The notes below the pieces were generated by a model. It was not told the origin of the DNA. It worked only from the letters and a program-made list of their open reading frames with translations, and did not search any database. A DNA stretch of 64,000 nucleotides. Source: JBHGBM01 sp041946965. Its GTDB lineage: Bacteria; Acidobacteriota; Terriglobia; Bryobacterales; Bryobacteraceae. The position numbers were made by a program, and so were the translations under genes. The stretch covers positions 1-64,000 of the forward strand of contig JBHGBM010000004.1 in NCBI GenBank assembly GCA_041946965.1, read 5' to 3'. This document shows, in pieces, positions 1 to 9,700 of the stretch. The stretch's first letter is position 1, and every line of letters begins with the position of its first letter.

Positions 1-1731
1 CAGCGCTTCGAGAACCTCTACAACGACCTGCTGGGCCGCATGAGCCAGGTGACCCAGACCTTTTACAGCAACCTGGAGACGTTTCTGCCCGCCGGCGTGG
101 GCCGCATGCGCGACCTGCTGGTCCGCGAGAGCGGCTACTTCATCCAGGACGACTGGAAGGTGCGGCCCAACTTCACCGTCAACATCGGCCTGCGCTACGA
201 GTTCTTCGGCGTGCCTACGGAGAAAGACAAGCTGCTCGGCTCGCTGGACAAGATCAAGGCGGCGAACGACACGGCGCGCATCGCCGATTTCAGCGTGCAG
301 CGCAACACCCCCTGGTACGGCAACGACTGGAACAACTTCGCCCCGCGTTTCGGCTTCGCCTGGGACGTGACCGGCGACGGCAAGACCGCCCTGCGCGGCG
401 GCTACGGCATCTTTTACGACCGCATCATCGGCTCCACCATCAACGGCGTGGACACCAACACGCCCGGCTTCTCCCAGGCGGCGCCGCTTTACCCCAACCA
501 GGCCGCGAATTCCGACCGCCGCGTCTCCGACGGCGTTCCGCTTCCGGTGAAGCCGGACACTCCGGTGCTGCGGCTTGCGCCCACGCGGTCCACCACCATC
601 CGCGTGTTCAATCCGAACTTCCGCACCGGCTACGTGCACGAATTCAACCTCGACTTGCAGCGCGAGATCTATCGCAACACCGTGGTGGAAGTCGCCTACG
701 TGGCCACGCGCGGCGTCAAGCTGTTCATGAACCGCGACCTGAACCAGCCGCGCATTTACGAGGATTTCCTGCGAAGCTTCCGGGAATTGCAGGCGTTCCA
801 GGCAAGCGGCGCCGCGGTGCCGGCCGGCAACACCCTGGTGCGCGTGTTCGGGAGCGCGGCGACGGCCATCAGCACGCTGGGAGCCTCGAACATCCGTGAC
901 GGCATCGTGGGGACCGCCGCCACCACGCTCGACCGCAGCAACTACACGCGTTACGCCGCGGCCGGCGTTTCCGATTTCTACCTGCGCAATTTCCCGCAGT
1001 ACAACCAGTTCATCATGGGATCCAACGACGGGCGGTCGTACTACAACTCCCTGCAATTGCGGGTGCGCAGGCAGATGGGCGCTCTGAAAGTCAACGCGAA
1101 CTACACCTATGGCAAGGTGATCGATAACGGCTCGGCGGAGGGCAACGGCTACACGGCCCCGATTGACAGCTACAACCTGCTGCTGAACCGCGGGCCGGGC
1201 GATTACGATATCCGCCACTCCTTCAACGCGTCCTTCATTTACGCGCTGCCGTTTCTGCGCCGGAACCGCTGGCTGGGCGGCTGGGAGATGGGCGTGCTGA
1301 ACGTGTGGCAGACGGGCTCGGCGTTCACCATCGGCTCCGGGCGCGCCACCACTACGGGCGTCACCACCTGGGCCAATTACTCGGGCGACCGCAAGATAGG
1401 CAGTGTGAACCGCACCGGCAACGGGGTGTACCTCTACACCCCGGAGGAGGTTGCGCGTTTCAGCCTGCCGGGCGCCGGCGAATTCGGCAACACCGGCCGC
1501 AACGCGTTTTACGGGCCGCGTTATTTTGACGTGGACCTCTCGCTGGTGAAGCGCTTCCGCATCACAGAGAATCACTCCATCACGTACCGCGCCGAAGCTT
1601 ACAACCTGTTCAACAACGTGAATTTCGGAACGCTCGGGACCACCGCCACCAACCCGCAGAGTCTCGGCAAGTTCAGCGACATCTACGGGAACCCGCGCAT
1701 CATGCAGATGGCGCTGCGCTACGATTTCTAA
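1..1731 (+). CDS. TonB-dependent receptor, Oar-like (5' partial)
   Basis: C-terminal part of a large outer-membrane beta-barrel protein. The frame is already open at the first base, so the N-terminus (signal peptide, carboxypeptidase-regulatory-like domain, most of the plug) lies outside the window. The visible residues have the alternating aromatic/polar strands of a barrel, repeated 'LRGGYGIFYDR' and 'NVNFGTLG'-type segments, and end in an aromatic Phe, typical of BAM substrates. It closely resembles in layout the complete receptor at 26149-29388 (shared 'GGYGIFYDR/GGYGIYYTR', 'YNLFNNVNF/FNAFNHPSF'). Such Oar-like receptors are strongly expanded in Acidobacteriota; the substrate cannot be inferred. 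The annotated frame has an internal ATG at 40, but that is not a true start. The family call is firm, the function is not. Confidence 0.85.
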   Translation, partial: QRFENLYNDLLGRMSQVTQTFYSNLETFLPAGVGRMRDLLVRESGYFIQDDWKVRPNFTVNIGLRYEFFGVPTEKDKLLGSLDKIKAANDTARIADFSVQRNTPWYGNDWNNFAPRFGFAWDVTGDGKTALRGGYGIFYDRIIGSTINGVDTNTPGFSQAAPLYPNQAANSDRRVSDGVPLPVKPDTPVLRLAPTRSTTIRVFNPNFRTGYVHEFNLDLQREIYRNTVVEVAYVATRGVKLFMNRDLNQPRIYEDFLRSFRELQAFQASGAAVPAGNTLVRVFGSAATAISTLGASNIRDGIVGTAATTLDRSNYTRYAAAGVSDFYLRNFPQYNQFIMGSNDGRSYYNSLQLRVRRQMGALKVNANYTYGKVIDNGSAEGNGYTAPIDSYNLLLNRGPGDYDIRHSFNASFIYALPFLRRNRWLGGWEMGVLNVWQTGSAFTIGSGRATTTGVTTWANYSGDRKIGSVNRTGNGVYLYTPEEVARFSLPGAGEFGNTGRNAFYGPRYFDVDLSLVKRFRITENHSITYRAEAYNLFNNVNFGTLGTTATNPQSLGKFSDIYGNPRIMQMALRYDF

Positions 1732-1744
1732 GCGGCAGGCGGGG

Positions 1745-1764
1745 GGCAGGCGGTTTGGCCTGCC
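1745..1764. repeat. Intergenic hairpin repeat, copy A
   Basis: Seven-bp perfect inverted repeat (GGCAGGC / GCCTGCC) around a six-base loop GGTTTG, 14 nt after the receptor stop codon. There is no T-run on either side, so it is not a canonical terminator. A 20-nt copy matching at 18 of 20 positions and in the same orientation lies at 31711-31730, also just beyond a gene end. This suggests a dispersed REP-like intergenic element. Confidence 0.5.
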
Positions 1765-1800
1765 GGCCCGTGTCCCCACAACGGGAATGCTCTCACTCAC

Positions 1801-2196
1801 TCACATGGAGCTGCCGTCCCACTGGTGGCCGGGGTCCGGGTAGAACGCCAGTCCGGAGCCGGCCATTACCAGCCAGCCTCCGGGCACTTTGGCGCGCAGG
1901 AGCGTGCAGGGTGTGGACGCCACCTGCTCCCATACAAACTTCTGCGCTGGAGGCGCGGGGGCTTCCTCCCGCACGGGCTCGGCGGGCTTGGCCTCGACCA
2001 GGGCGCGGGCCAGCACTTCGTGCCGGCACTGGAACGGCTCGCCAAGATACGTGAACCGGTCCATGTCGCGGTCGGGCGCGAGCATTTCCAGGATCGCGCC
2101 GAACGGGATGCTCACCTCCGGCTCCGGGAGCGGAGAGAGGGTTCTCTTGTTCAGCTTTTTCGCCTCAATGGTTTTCGCTAACGTGAATGTCGGCAC
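1801..2196 (-). CDS. Hypothetical protein downstream of prepilin peptidase
   Basis: 131-residue protein of unknown function. The start is taken as GTG at 2196, 10 nt after the prepilin peptidase stop, which keeps a natural operon spacing; the frame continues further upstream only as a shadow of that gene. The N-terminal part (residues 1-65) reads like a small beta domain ('EVSIPFGAILEML' and 'FTYLGEPFQCRHEVLARAL'). A Pro/Ala/Glu-rich linker follows, then a C-terminal stretch with Trp and hydrophobics ('PGGWLVMAGSGLAFYPDP'). No signal peptide or membrane segment is visible. It is probably co-transcribed with the four upstream genes. I do not recognise the family. Confidence 0.55.
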   Translation of the reverse strand: MPTFTLAKTIEAKKLNKRTLSPLPEPEVSIPFGAILEMLAPDRDMDRFTYLGEPFQCRHEVLARALVEAKPAEPVREEAPAPPAQKFVWEQVASTPCTLLRAKVPGGWLVMAGSGLAFYPDPGHQWDGSSM

Positions 2197-2206
2197 AGTT
2201 GCTATC

Positions 2207-3028
2207 TTACAGCCCCACGTACCAGCCGATGACGGGTTTTCCGAACAGGGCGACGGCGATCGCCGCGGAGCCCAGGAACGTGCCGAAGGGCAGTTCGTAA
2301 CTGGAGGAGTCCTTGCCGGTGAAGCGGATGAAGGCGTAGCCGATGATGCTTCCGGCGATGGACCCCGCCAGCAGCGTGAGCAACGCACCGCGCATGCCGA
2401 GAAACGCCCCCACCATGGCCATGAGCTTGACGTCGCCGAAGCCCAGGCCTTCCTTGTGGCGCAGCTTCTCAAACAGCCAGCCGCCGGCCCACAGGAAAAG
2501 CGCGGGAACGGCCGCCCCCACGGCGGCCTCCGCGAAGCTCAGCACGCGCGGTCCGGCGTCGATTCCGGCCAGCCAGAGCGCGGCGTGCGCGGTGACATCG
2601 TCCACGGGCACGAACCAGGCGAGCGTGAGACCCGCCGCCAGCCCGCCGAGCGTAAACTCGTCCGGAAGGATCAGGTGCTCCAGGTCCGAGAACAGCAGTC
2701 CCACCTGCATGGCCGAGAACAGCGCCAGCTTCCCCGCCAGCGGGCCGTAGCCGAAGCGCAGCGCGATGGTCAGAAACACCGCGCCGGTCAGGACCTCCAC
2801 CACGAGGTAGCGCCACGAGATCGCCTTTCCGCACGCGCGGCAGCGGCCGCGGAGCAGCGCGAAGCTCAGCACCGGGATGTTGTCGTACCAGGCGATTTGC
2901 CCGCCGCACTCGGGGCAGTGGGAGCGGCTGGGCCGCACGATGGAACCGTCGCGCGGCCAACGGTGAATGCAGACGTTCAGAAAACTGCCCACCACCAGCC
3001 CGAAAACCAGCGCCAGCAGGGCCTCCAT
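2207..3028 (-). CDS. pilD: Prepilin peptidase / leader peptidase (A24)
   Basis: Inner-membrane aspartic protease that cleaves, and usually N-methylates, type IV pilin or type II secretion pseudopilin leaders. 273 residues. The N-terminal cytoplasmic domain carries two zinc-type CxxC pairs (C38/C41, C63/C66). The catalytic aspartates are seen in 'FSDLEHLILPDE' (D115) and the hallmark 'GFGDVKLMAM' (D199). There are about seven hydrophobic helices. The ATG at 3028 shares its A with the TGA of the upstream glycosyltransferase gene (TGATG), so the two are translationally coupled; the frame extends upstream to 3154 but only as a shadow. No pilin genes are in the window, so its substrates are encoded elsewhere. 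Confidence 0.93.
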   Translation of the reverse strand: MEALLALVFGLVVGSFLNVCIHRWPRDGSIVRPSRSHCPECGGQIAWYDNIPVLSFALLRGRCRACGKAISWRYLVVEVLTGAVFLTIALRFGYGPLAGKLALFSAMQVGLLFSDLEHLILPDEFTLGGLAAGLTLAWFVPVDDVTAHAALWLAGIDAGPRVLSFAEAAVGAAVPALFLWAGGWLFEKLRHKEGLGFGDVKLMAMVGAFLGMRGALLTLLAGSIAGSIIGYAFIRFTGKDSSSYELPFGTFLGSAAIAVALFGKPVIGWYVGL

Positions 3029-3765
3029 CAGCTCATGTTTCTCGCTTTCGCGTATTTGAGGAAGGTGTAGAGCGCCGCCATGTAAGCGATGGTCAGGCCC
3101 TCGGGGCCATCCAGGAAGCCGCGCTGGACGAAATAGGTGTGCACGAACGTCCACGCGGGGTCGATCACCAGGTGCCGCCAGCGGACCGCCGTCTTGCGCG
3201 AGACCAACTCCTCGGCGGCGAGCGTGGTGTAGCGGTCCATGCGCTTGAGGTGCTCGGAGAGCGAATCGCAGGTGAAGTGCAGCAGGTTCGATTCGAGATG
3301 CCCTACGCGGCCGTCCACCCGCACGCTCTCGTGAACGAAATCGCCCACCCAGCTCGCCTTGCGGCGGTCATAGAGGCGCACTTTGCGATCGGGATACCAG
3401 CCGCAATGCATGATCCAGCGGCCGAGATACTGGGCCATGCGCGGCACGGTGTAGCCGTCGAAGCGCGGCCCGTACTTCTTCACGTTCCAGATCTCGCCTT
3501 CGAGCGCCTCGCTGAGCGCCTCATCGGCGTCGATCGAGAGGATCCAGTCGTGCGCGGCCTCCTCGGCGGCGCGGTTCTTCTGCTCGGCGTAGCCTTTCCA
3601 CGGCCGCTCAATCACGCGCGCGCCCAGGTTCGTGGCCAGCTCCACGGTGCGGTCCACCGAGCCGCAATCGAGCACCACGATCTCGTCGCAGCAGCGCAGG
3701 CTCTCGATGGCGCGCGCGATGTTCCGTTCCTCGTCGAGCGTTACGATGGTGGCGCTGATCTTCAT
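3028..3765 (-). CDS. Glycosyltransferase family 2, WaaE/KdtX-like
   Basis: 245-residue GT-A fold glycosyltransferase. The N-terminus 'MKISATIVTLDEERNIARAIES' is the classical GT2 opening (first 20 residues cited), and 'ILSIDADEAL' gives the DxD-type metal/nucleotide-sugar site at about residues 79-81. The middle segment ('GWYPDRKVRLYDRRKASW') and the C-terminal 'PAWTFVHTYFVQRGFLDG' are typical of the subfamily around WaaE, which adds sugars to lipopolysaccharide inner core or related glycans. The ATG is immediately followed upstream by the TAA of the M50 protease gene (no gap). Donor and acceptor are unknown. Family certain, LPS role inferred. Confidence 0.85.
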   Translation of the reverse strand: MKISATIVTLDEERNIARAIESLRCCDEIVVLDCGSVDRTVELATNLGARVIERPWKGYAEQKNRAAEEAAHDWILSIDADEALSEALEGEIWNVKKYGPRFDGYTVPRMAQYLGRWIMHCGWYPDRKVRLYDRRKASWVGDFVHESVRVDGRVGHLESNLLHFTCDSLSEHLKRMDRYTTLAAEELVSRKTAVRWRHLVIDPAWTFVHTYFVQRGFLDGPEGLTIAYMAALYTFLKYAKARNMS

Positions 3766-4731
3766 TTAGAATCCACCGGGGCTCACGGGAGCGAGCGTGA
3801 AGGAGAGCGCGAAGATCGCCATGGCCAGCCAGCCCAGGCGGCGGCGCGATGGCCCGATCTCGGCGTCGTCGTAAATGACCGGATGCTTGCGGCCCAGGAA
3901 GAAGAGCACGGCGGCCCAGAACAGCCACACCCACCAATAGAAGAAACCCAGCGGAATCAACGCCGCTATGGCCACGTTGGAAACCAGCCGGTGGCGGTCG
4001 CCCGCCAGCGAGTACAGGATGTGGCCGCCGTCCAACTGCCCGATGGGAAGCAGGTTGAGGGCGGTGGCCAGGATGCCGATCCACGCCGCCCGCGCCACCG
4101 GGTGCAGGCAGATGTCGGCGGAAGCCACGCCGGGGAAAACCGCCCACTCCAGCCCGCGCTGCAACAGCGACGTTCCGAAGGAGATGCTGCCCTGGTGCGC
4201 GATGCCCGGAATCACCTTGGAAAACGCCAGCCCGATGGCCAGCGCGGGCAGCAGAAACACGAAACCGGCCAGCGGCCCCGCCACCCCGATATCGAACAGC
4301 ACGCGCCTGGAATAGATCGCGGTGCGAATGCGGATGAACGCCCCGAAGGTGCCCGTCAAGGTAGGGGCTGGCAGGAAGTAGGGCAGTGTGGCGTCCACAC
4401 GGTAGTACAGGCAGGCGATGTAGTGCCCTAACTCGTGCGCCAGCAGGATCGCCATCAGGGTGAGGGAAAACGGCAACCCCGCGACCAGCGAATGCGGATG
4501 CCGCCAGGCGCGCACGAAGGCGTCCAGGTTGTGCTCGATATCGAACGGCAGGTTGCGCGCGAAATCATGCTGCAAGGCGGCGCCCACCACCGTGGTGGTC
4601 AGCAGGGTGACGGCAAACAGCAGTCCGTGCAGCCAATAGCGCTCGCGCGCGCGCGCCGGGGCGAGAGTCCAGCCCAGCCCCTCACCGGCCGGAGCCGGAA
4701 ACGGGCCGGCAGAGTATTCCTGTGGGGACAC
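3766..4731 (-). CDS. Site-2 protease family (M50) membrane metalloprotease
   Basis: 321-residue polytopic membrane protein with the zinc motif HELGH (residues 99-103) in a transmembrane helix and the second-half motif 'NLLPIGQLDGGH', where D234 is the third zinc ligand. This is the S2P/M50 arrangement used for intramembrane cleavage of anti-sigma factors and other membrane proteins. No PDZ domain is visible, unlike RseP. It starts with GTG at 4731, 18 nt after the HU gene stop, and is followed without gap by the glycosyltransferase. The order hup > M50 > GT2 > pilD looks like one transcript driven from the hup promoter. The substrate is unknown. Confidence 0.88.
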   Translation of the reverse strand: MSPQEYSAGPFPAPAGEGLGWTLAPARARERYWLHGLLFAVTLLTTTVVGAALQHDFARNLPFDIEHNLDAFVRAWRHPHSLVAGLPFSLTLMAILLAHELGHYIACLYYRVDATLPYFLPAPTLTGTFGAFIRIRTAIYSRRVLFDIGVAGPLAGFVFLLPALAIGLAFSKVIPGIAHQGSISFGTSLLQRGLEWAVFPGVASADICLHPVARAAWIGILATALNLLPIGQLDGGHILYSLAGDRHRLVSNVAIAALIPLGFFYWWVWLFWAAVLFFLGRKHPVIYDDAEIGPSRRRLGWLAMAIFALSFTLAPVSPGGF

Positions 4732-4749
4732 GATCGGGCCGCTGCCCGC

Positions 4750-5019
4750 TTATTGCAGGCTCTGCAACTCCTTACCGGGCTTGAAGCGTACCGCTTTTCC
4801 AGGGGGGATGGAAACCTCGGCGCCGGTACGCGGATTCCGGCCGATGCCCGTTTTGCGGGGCTTTACGTTAAACACGCCAAAGCCGCGCAGTTCGATCCGG
4901 TCACCCTGTTCCAAGGCGCGCTTCATCGACTCGAAAACGGTTTCGACCGCCATTTCGGCTTTGGTCTTTGTGATGCCGGTTCGGTTAACCACTTCGTTGA
5001 TAATGTCCAGCTTGATCAA
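4750..5019 (-). CDS. hup: HU family DNA-binding protein
   Basis: 89-residue nucleoid protein that binds DNA non-specifically as a dimer. The sequence shows the complete HU/IHF fold: helix pair 'TKTKAEMAVETVFESMKRAL', the turn 'GDRIELRGFGVF', and the DNA-clasping arm 'TGIGRNPRTGAEVSIPP' ending in 'KAVRFKPGKEL'. Length equals the usual 90 residues. The start is TTG at 5019, chosen because a strong AGGAGG lies five bases upstream and because the sequence begins exactly as HU proteins do. A sigma-70-type promoter is visible at 5070-5099. First gene of a probable five-gene operon. Confidence 0.95.
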   Translation of the reverse strand: MIKLDIINEVVNRTGITKTKAEMAVETVFESMKRALEQGDRIELRGFGVFNVKPRKTGIGRNPRTGAEVSIPPGKAVRFKPGKELQSLQ

Positions 5020-5069
5020 AACGGCCTCCTTCGGCTCAGATCAGCGACCGATGGGTCAGGGTCAAGCCT

Positions 5070-5099
5070 ATGATATTATTAGATTTACAGGGATGTCAA
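5070..5099 (-). promoter_or_regulatory. Sigma-70-type promoter of hup
   Basis: On the minus strand a perfect TTGACA (5094-5099) is followed after 18 bp by TATCAT (5070-5075); an alternative TAATAT lies at 15 bp spacing. It points at hup, whose start is 50 bp downstream. The -35 box overlaps the start codon of the oppositely oriented flavin reductase gene (ATG at 5093), so the two promoters share the same DNA. Confidence 0.7.
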
Positions 5100-5593
5100 G
5101 CAATCCGCGGGAAAGACCCCGCCGAGGGGTGAACCCTCAGGAGTTCCGTAGAGCCTGCGGGCGCTTCGCCACGGGCGTGGCGGTGGCCTCCGTTTTCGAC
5201 CCCGGGGGTGAGCCGCACGGCATCACGGTCAACTCCTTCAGTTCCATCTCGCTCGAACCGCCGCTGGTGCTCATCGCGGTGGGCCTCTCCGCCGGAATTC
5301 TCAAGCACTTTCACGCCGCCCCGCGGTTCGCGCTGAATATTCTGCGCGAAGACCAGGAGTATCTCTCGGTCCATTTCGCCCGCAAGGGCCGCGACCGGTT
5401 CGAGAGCGTGCCCTGCCGGGAGGTCCGCGGCGTGCCGCTGATTCCGGGTGTGCTCGCCGCCCTCGAATGCGAGACCTCGGAAATCCACCGCGCCGGCGAT
5501 CACGACCTGCTCATCGCCCTGGTGACCGCCGCCGAAATCCACCGGGGCCGCCCCCTGCTCTACTTCGCAAGCGCTTATGGCAGCATGGGATAA
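5093..5593 (+). CDS. Flavin reductase domain protein (FMN-binding split barrel)
   Basis: 166-residue protein of the flavin reductase-like family, which uses NAD(P)H to reduce FMN/FAD, often for a partner monooxygenase. The family signature is visible: 'FRRACGRFATGVAVAS' at the N-terminus, then 'HGITVNSFSSISLEPPLVLIAV' and 'FALNILRED' (flavin-binding barrel), and a C-terminal 'RPLLYFASAYGSMG'. The start at 5093 is the first ATG after a plausible -10 (TAGATT, 5080-5085) and lacks a good Shine-Dalgarno; the frame extends upstream only as antisense of hup. No oxygenase partner is adjacent. carA begins 48 bp downstream. Confidence 0.8.
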   Translation: MSSNPRERPRRGVNPQEFRRACGRFATGVAVASVFDPGGEPHGITVNSFSSISLEPPLVLIAVGLSAGILKHFHAAPRFALNILREDQEYLSVHFARKGRDRFESVPCREVRGVPLIPGVLAALECETSEIHRAGDHDLLIALVTAAEIHRGRPLLYFASAYGSMG

Positions 5594-5641
5594 GCGCCCT
5601 ACGATACAATAGTAGCGATCCATCCCAGGAGGGCCACCCTA

Positions 5642-6769
5642 TTGGACCGAGCAGTCCTGGCCTTGGAAGACGGAACGGTCTTTGAAGGCAAGAGTTTTGG
5701 TGCGCGCGCCGAACGCGGCGGCGAAGTCGTTTTCAATACCGCTCTTACCGGCTACCAGGAGATCTTCACCGATCCTTCCTACGCCGGACAGATCGTCATT
5801 CTCACCAACCCGCAGATAGGCAACTACGGCACCAGCGCGGCGGACAACGAAGCCGCCCGGCCGTACATCGAAGGGTTGGCGGTGCGCGAATTTTCTCCGC
5901 TGGCGAGCAATTGGCGGTCCGATACCGAGGCGGACCGCTTTCTGGCGGCGCGCGGCATCCCCATCATTTCCGGATTGGACACCCGCGCCCTGGTGCGCCA
6001 CCTGCGCACGCGCGGCGTGATGCGCGGCGTGCTCTCCACCTTGGAGAGCGACCCGGGGAGACTCGTGGACAAGGCCCGCTCCATCCCCCCCATGGCGGGG
6101 CTGGATCTGGCCAGCCGCGTGACCACGGCCGAGAGCTACACCTGGACGGAGCCGGTGGATTCCTGCTCGCCCTCCGAGGTGATCCCGCGCCCCGCGGAGC
6201 CGTGCTGGAATGTGGTGGCTTACGACTTCGGCATCAAACACAACATCCTGCGGCGCCTGGTGCACTCCGGCTGCCGCGTCACCGTGGTGCCCGCTTCCAC
6301 CAGCGCGGAAGACGCGCTGGCACTGAAACCCGACGGCGTGTTCCTCTCCAACGGTCCGGGCGATCCGGAACCGCTCGAGGGCCCGGTCTCGAACATTCGC
6401 AAGCTCATCGGGAAAACACCGGTTTTCGGCATTTGCCTCGGCCACCAGTTGCTCGGACTGGCGGTGGGGGGGCGCACTTACAAGCTGAAGTTCGGCCACC
6501 GCGGCGCCAATCATCCCGTAATCAACAAACTGACGAACAGAGTCGAGATCACCTCGCACAACCATGGGTTCGCGGTGGACCCGGATTCGCTCAACCCGGC
6601 CGACGTCGAGATCACCCACGTCAACCTGAATGACCAGACGCTGGAAGGCTTCCGCCACCGCCGGTATCCGGTCTTCTGCGTGCAGTACCATCCGGAGGCC
6701 GCGCCGGGGCCCCACGATTCGCATTACCTGTTCGACGATTTCGTGAAACTCATGCAGGAGGCCAGGTAA
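5642..6769 (+). CDS. carA: Carbamoyl-phosphate synthase, small (glutaminase) subunit
   Basis: 375 residues. Hydrolyses glutamine and channels ammonia to CarB for carbamoyl phosphate used in pyrimidine and arginine synthesis. The N-terminal CPSase domain starts with 'ALEDGTVFEGKSFGA'. The class I glutamine amidotransferase domain has the nucleophile C265 in 'FGICLGHQ' and the H350/E352 dyad in 'YHPEAAPGP'. The start is TTG at 5642, supported by AGGAGG at 5627-5632 nine bases upstream. A TACAAT hexamer (5605-5610) could be the -10. The stop is two bases before the carB start, so carAB is a tight operon. No arg or pyr genes are nearby. Confidence 0.97.
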   Translation: MDRAVLALEDGTVFEGKSFGARAERGGEVVFNTALTGYQEIFTDPSYAGQIVILTNPQIGNYGTSAADNEAARPYIEGLAVREFSPLASNWRSDTEADRFLAARGIPIISGLDTRALVRHLRTRGVMRGVLSTLESDPGRLVDKARSIPPMAGLDLASRVTTAESYTWTEPVDSCSPSEVIPRPAEPCWNVVAYDFGIKHNILRRLVHSGCRVTVVPASTSAEDALALKPDGVFLSNGPGDPEPLEGPVSNIRKLIGKTPVFGICLGHQLLGLAVGGRTYKLKFGHRGANHPVINKLTNRVEITSHNHGFAVDPDSLNPADVEITHVNLNDQTLEGFRHRRYPVFCVQYHPEAAPGPHDSHYLFDDFVKLMQEAR

Positions 6770-6771
6770 GG

Positions 6772-9700
6772 GTGCCGCGACGCAACGACATCCATCGTAT
6801 CCTGATCATCGGCTCCGGGCCCATCGTCATCGGACAGGCTTGCGAGTTCGACTACTCCGGCACGCAGGCGGCCAAGGCGCTGCGGGCCGACGGCTACGAG
6901 GTCGTGCTGGTGAATTCCAACCCGGCCACCATCATGACCGATCCGGAACTGGCCGACCGCACCTTCGTCGAGCCGCTCACCCGCGAATACCTGGAGGAGA
7001 TTATCCGCCGCGAGCGTCCCGACGCGCTGCTTTCCACCGTGGGCGGGCAGACCGGACTGAACCTCGCCGTGGAACTGGCCGAAACCGGCGTGCTGGAGGA
7101 GTACGGCGTGGAGCTGATCGGCGCCAAAATCGACGCCATCAAGAAAGCCGAAGACCGCCTGCTGTTCAAGGACGCCATGCGGAAGATCGGCCTCGATACG
7201 CCGCAGTCGCAGCTCGTCGGCCACGTGCAGGACGGGCTGGATTTCGCCGCGCGCATCGGCTACCCCTGCATCCTCCGCCCGAGCTTCACCCTCGGCGGCA
7301 CGGGCGGCGGCATCGCTTACAACCGCGAGGACCTGGTTACGATTCTGGAACGCGGGCTGGCGCTCTCGCCGGTGCACGAGGTGCTGATCGAGGAGAGCGC
7401 GCTGGGATGGAAGGAATTCGAGCTGGAGGTGATGCGGGACCTGGCCGACAACTGCATCATCGTCTGCCCGATTGAGAACTTCGACCCCATGGGTGTACAC
7501 ACGGGCGATTCCATCACGGTAGCGCCGGCGCAGACCCTCACCGACCGCGAATACCAGATGATGCGCGACGGCGCCATCCGCTGCCTGCGCGAAATCGGCG
7601 TGGACACCGGCGGTTCCAACGTGCAGTTCGCCATCCACCCGGAGACCGGGCGCATGGTGATCATCGAGATGAATCCGCGCGTCTCGCGCAGCTCCGCGCT
7701 GGCTTCGAAAGCGACCGGCTTCCCCATCGCCAAGATCGCCGCCAAGCTCGCGGTGGGCTACCGGCTGGACGAGATCGCCAACGACATCACCCGCAAGACG
7801 CCCGCCTGCTTCGAACCGACCATCGACTACGTGGTGGTGAAGATCCCCAAGTGGGCATTCGAGAAGTTCCCGGGCGCCGAGCCCACCCTCGGCACCCAGA
7901 TGAAGTCCGTGGGCGAGGTGATGGCCATCGGGCGCACCTTCAAGCAGGCGCTGTGGAAAGGCATCCGCAGCCTGGAGACCGGCAAAGCGTTCGGCTCGGA
8001 GAAGTTCGACCGCGACCTGATCCCCGCCAAGCTGATCACGGCCACGCCGGACCGGCTGGGCTACATCCGCTTCGCCTTCACCTGCGGCTACACGGTGGAG
8101 CAGATCCGCGAGATGACCGCCATGGACCCGTGGTTCCTGGAGCAGATCAAGGAAACGGTGGACTTCGAAAGCCGCCTCTCCGCACTGAGCCTGGAGACCG
8201 CCACGCGCGAGGACATGGCGGAGGCCAAGCGCTACGGCATCTCCGACGTGCACCTGGCGAAAACCTGGGGCGCGACCGAGATCGCCGTGCGGGAGCGCCG
8301 CAAGCAGTTGGGCGTACGCGCGGTGTTCAACCGCGTGGACACCTGCGCGGCGGAGTTCGAAAGCTATACGCCCTATCTTTACTCCAGCTATGAGAGCGCC
8401 TGCGAAGCCGAACCCTCGGACCGCAGGAAGGTCATGATCCTCGGCAGCGGGCCCAACCGCATCGGACAAGGCATCGAGTTCGACTACTGCTGCTGCCACG
8501 CTTCGTTCGCGCTTCAGGAACTCGGCGTCGAGTCGATCATGGTGAACTGCAACCCGGAGACGGTCTCCACGGATTACGACACCAGCGACCGCCTCTACTT
8601 CGAGCCGCTCACTCTGGAGCACGTGCTGAACATCTATGACACGGAGAAGCCGGACGGCGTGATCGTGCAGTTCGGCGGCCAGACGCCGCTCACCCTGGCG
8701 CTGCCGCTGAAGAAGCTCGGAGTGCCGATCATCGGCACCGACCCGGCGGATATCGACCTCGCCGAAGACCGCAAGCTGTTCGGCAAGCTGCTCGACGACC
8801 TGGGCATTCCCGCGCCGCCCAACGGCACGGCGACGAGCGTGGAGGAAGCCTGCGAAGTCGCCCGGCGCATCGGCTACCCGGTGCTGGTGCGGCCCAGCTA
8901 CGTGCTGGGCGGCCGGGCCATGGTGATCGCCTACTCTGAGGAGATGATCCGGCAGTACATGCGGGAGGCGGTGACCTTTTCGCAGGACCGGCCGGTGCTG
9001 ATCGACCGCTTCCTGGAAGACGCCACCGAGATCGACGTGGACGCACTCGGCGACGGCGAGAACGTGCTGGTGGCCGGCATTATGGAGCATATCGAGGAGG
9101 CCGGGGTGCACTCCGGCGATTCCTCCTGCGTGCTGCCGGCGCAGAGCATTACGCCGCGGCGCCTCGAGATTATCGAAGACTACACCGTGCGGCTGGCCAA
9201 GGCGCTTCACGTGGTCGGCCTGATGAATGTCCAGTACGCCATACGCAACGGCACGGTGTACGTGTTGGAGGTGAACCCGCGCGCTTCGCGTACGGTGCCG
9301 TACGTAAGCAAAGCGACCGGGATCCCGCTGCCGAAAATCGCCGTGGGGCTGATGCTCGGCAAGAAGCTGGCGGACTACGCGGACCTGACCGGCGGGCGTG
9401 TTTCCGGGGTGCTGCAAGTGCCGCAGGTGTTCGTGAAATCGCCGGTGTTCCCGTTCAGCAAGTTCCCGGGCGTGGATCCGGCGCTCGGTCCGGAGATGCG
9501 CTCCACGGGCGAGGTGATGGGCGTCGGCGTGAACTTCGGAGAGGCGTTTGCGAAAGCCCAGATCAGCGCCGGAATGCCGCTTCCCGCGAGCGGCACGGTG
9601 TTCGTGAGCGTGAACGACAATCACAAGGCGGAAGCCGTGGAGATTGCGCGCCGCTTCGCCGAGCTCGGCTGCAACCTGGTGGCCACGCGCGGCACCGCGG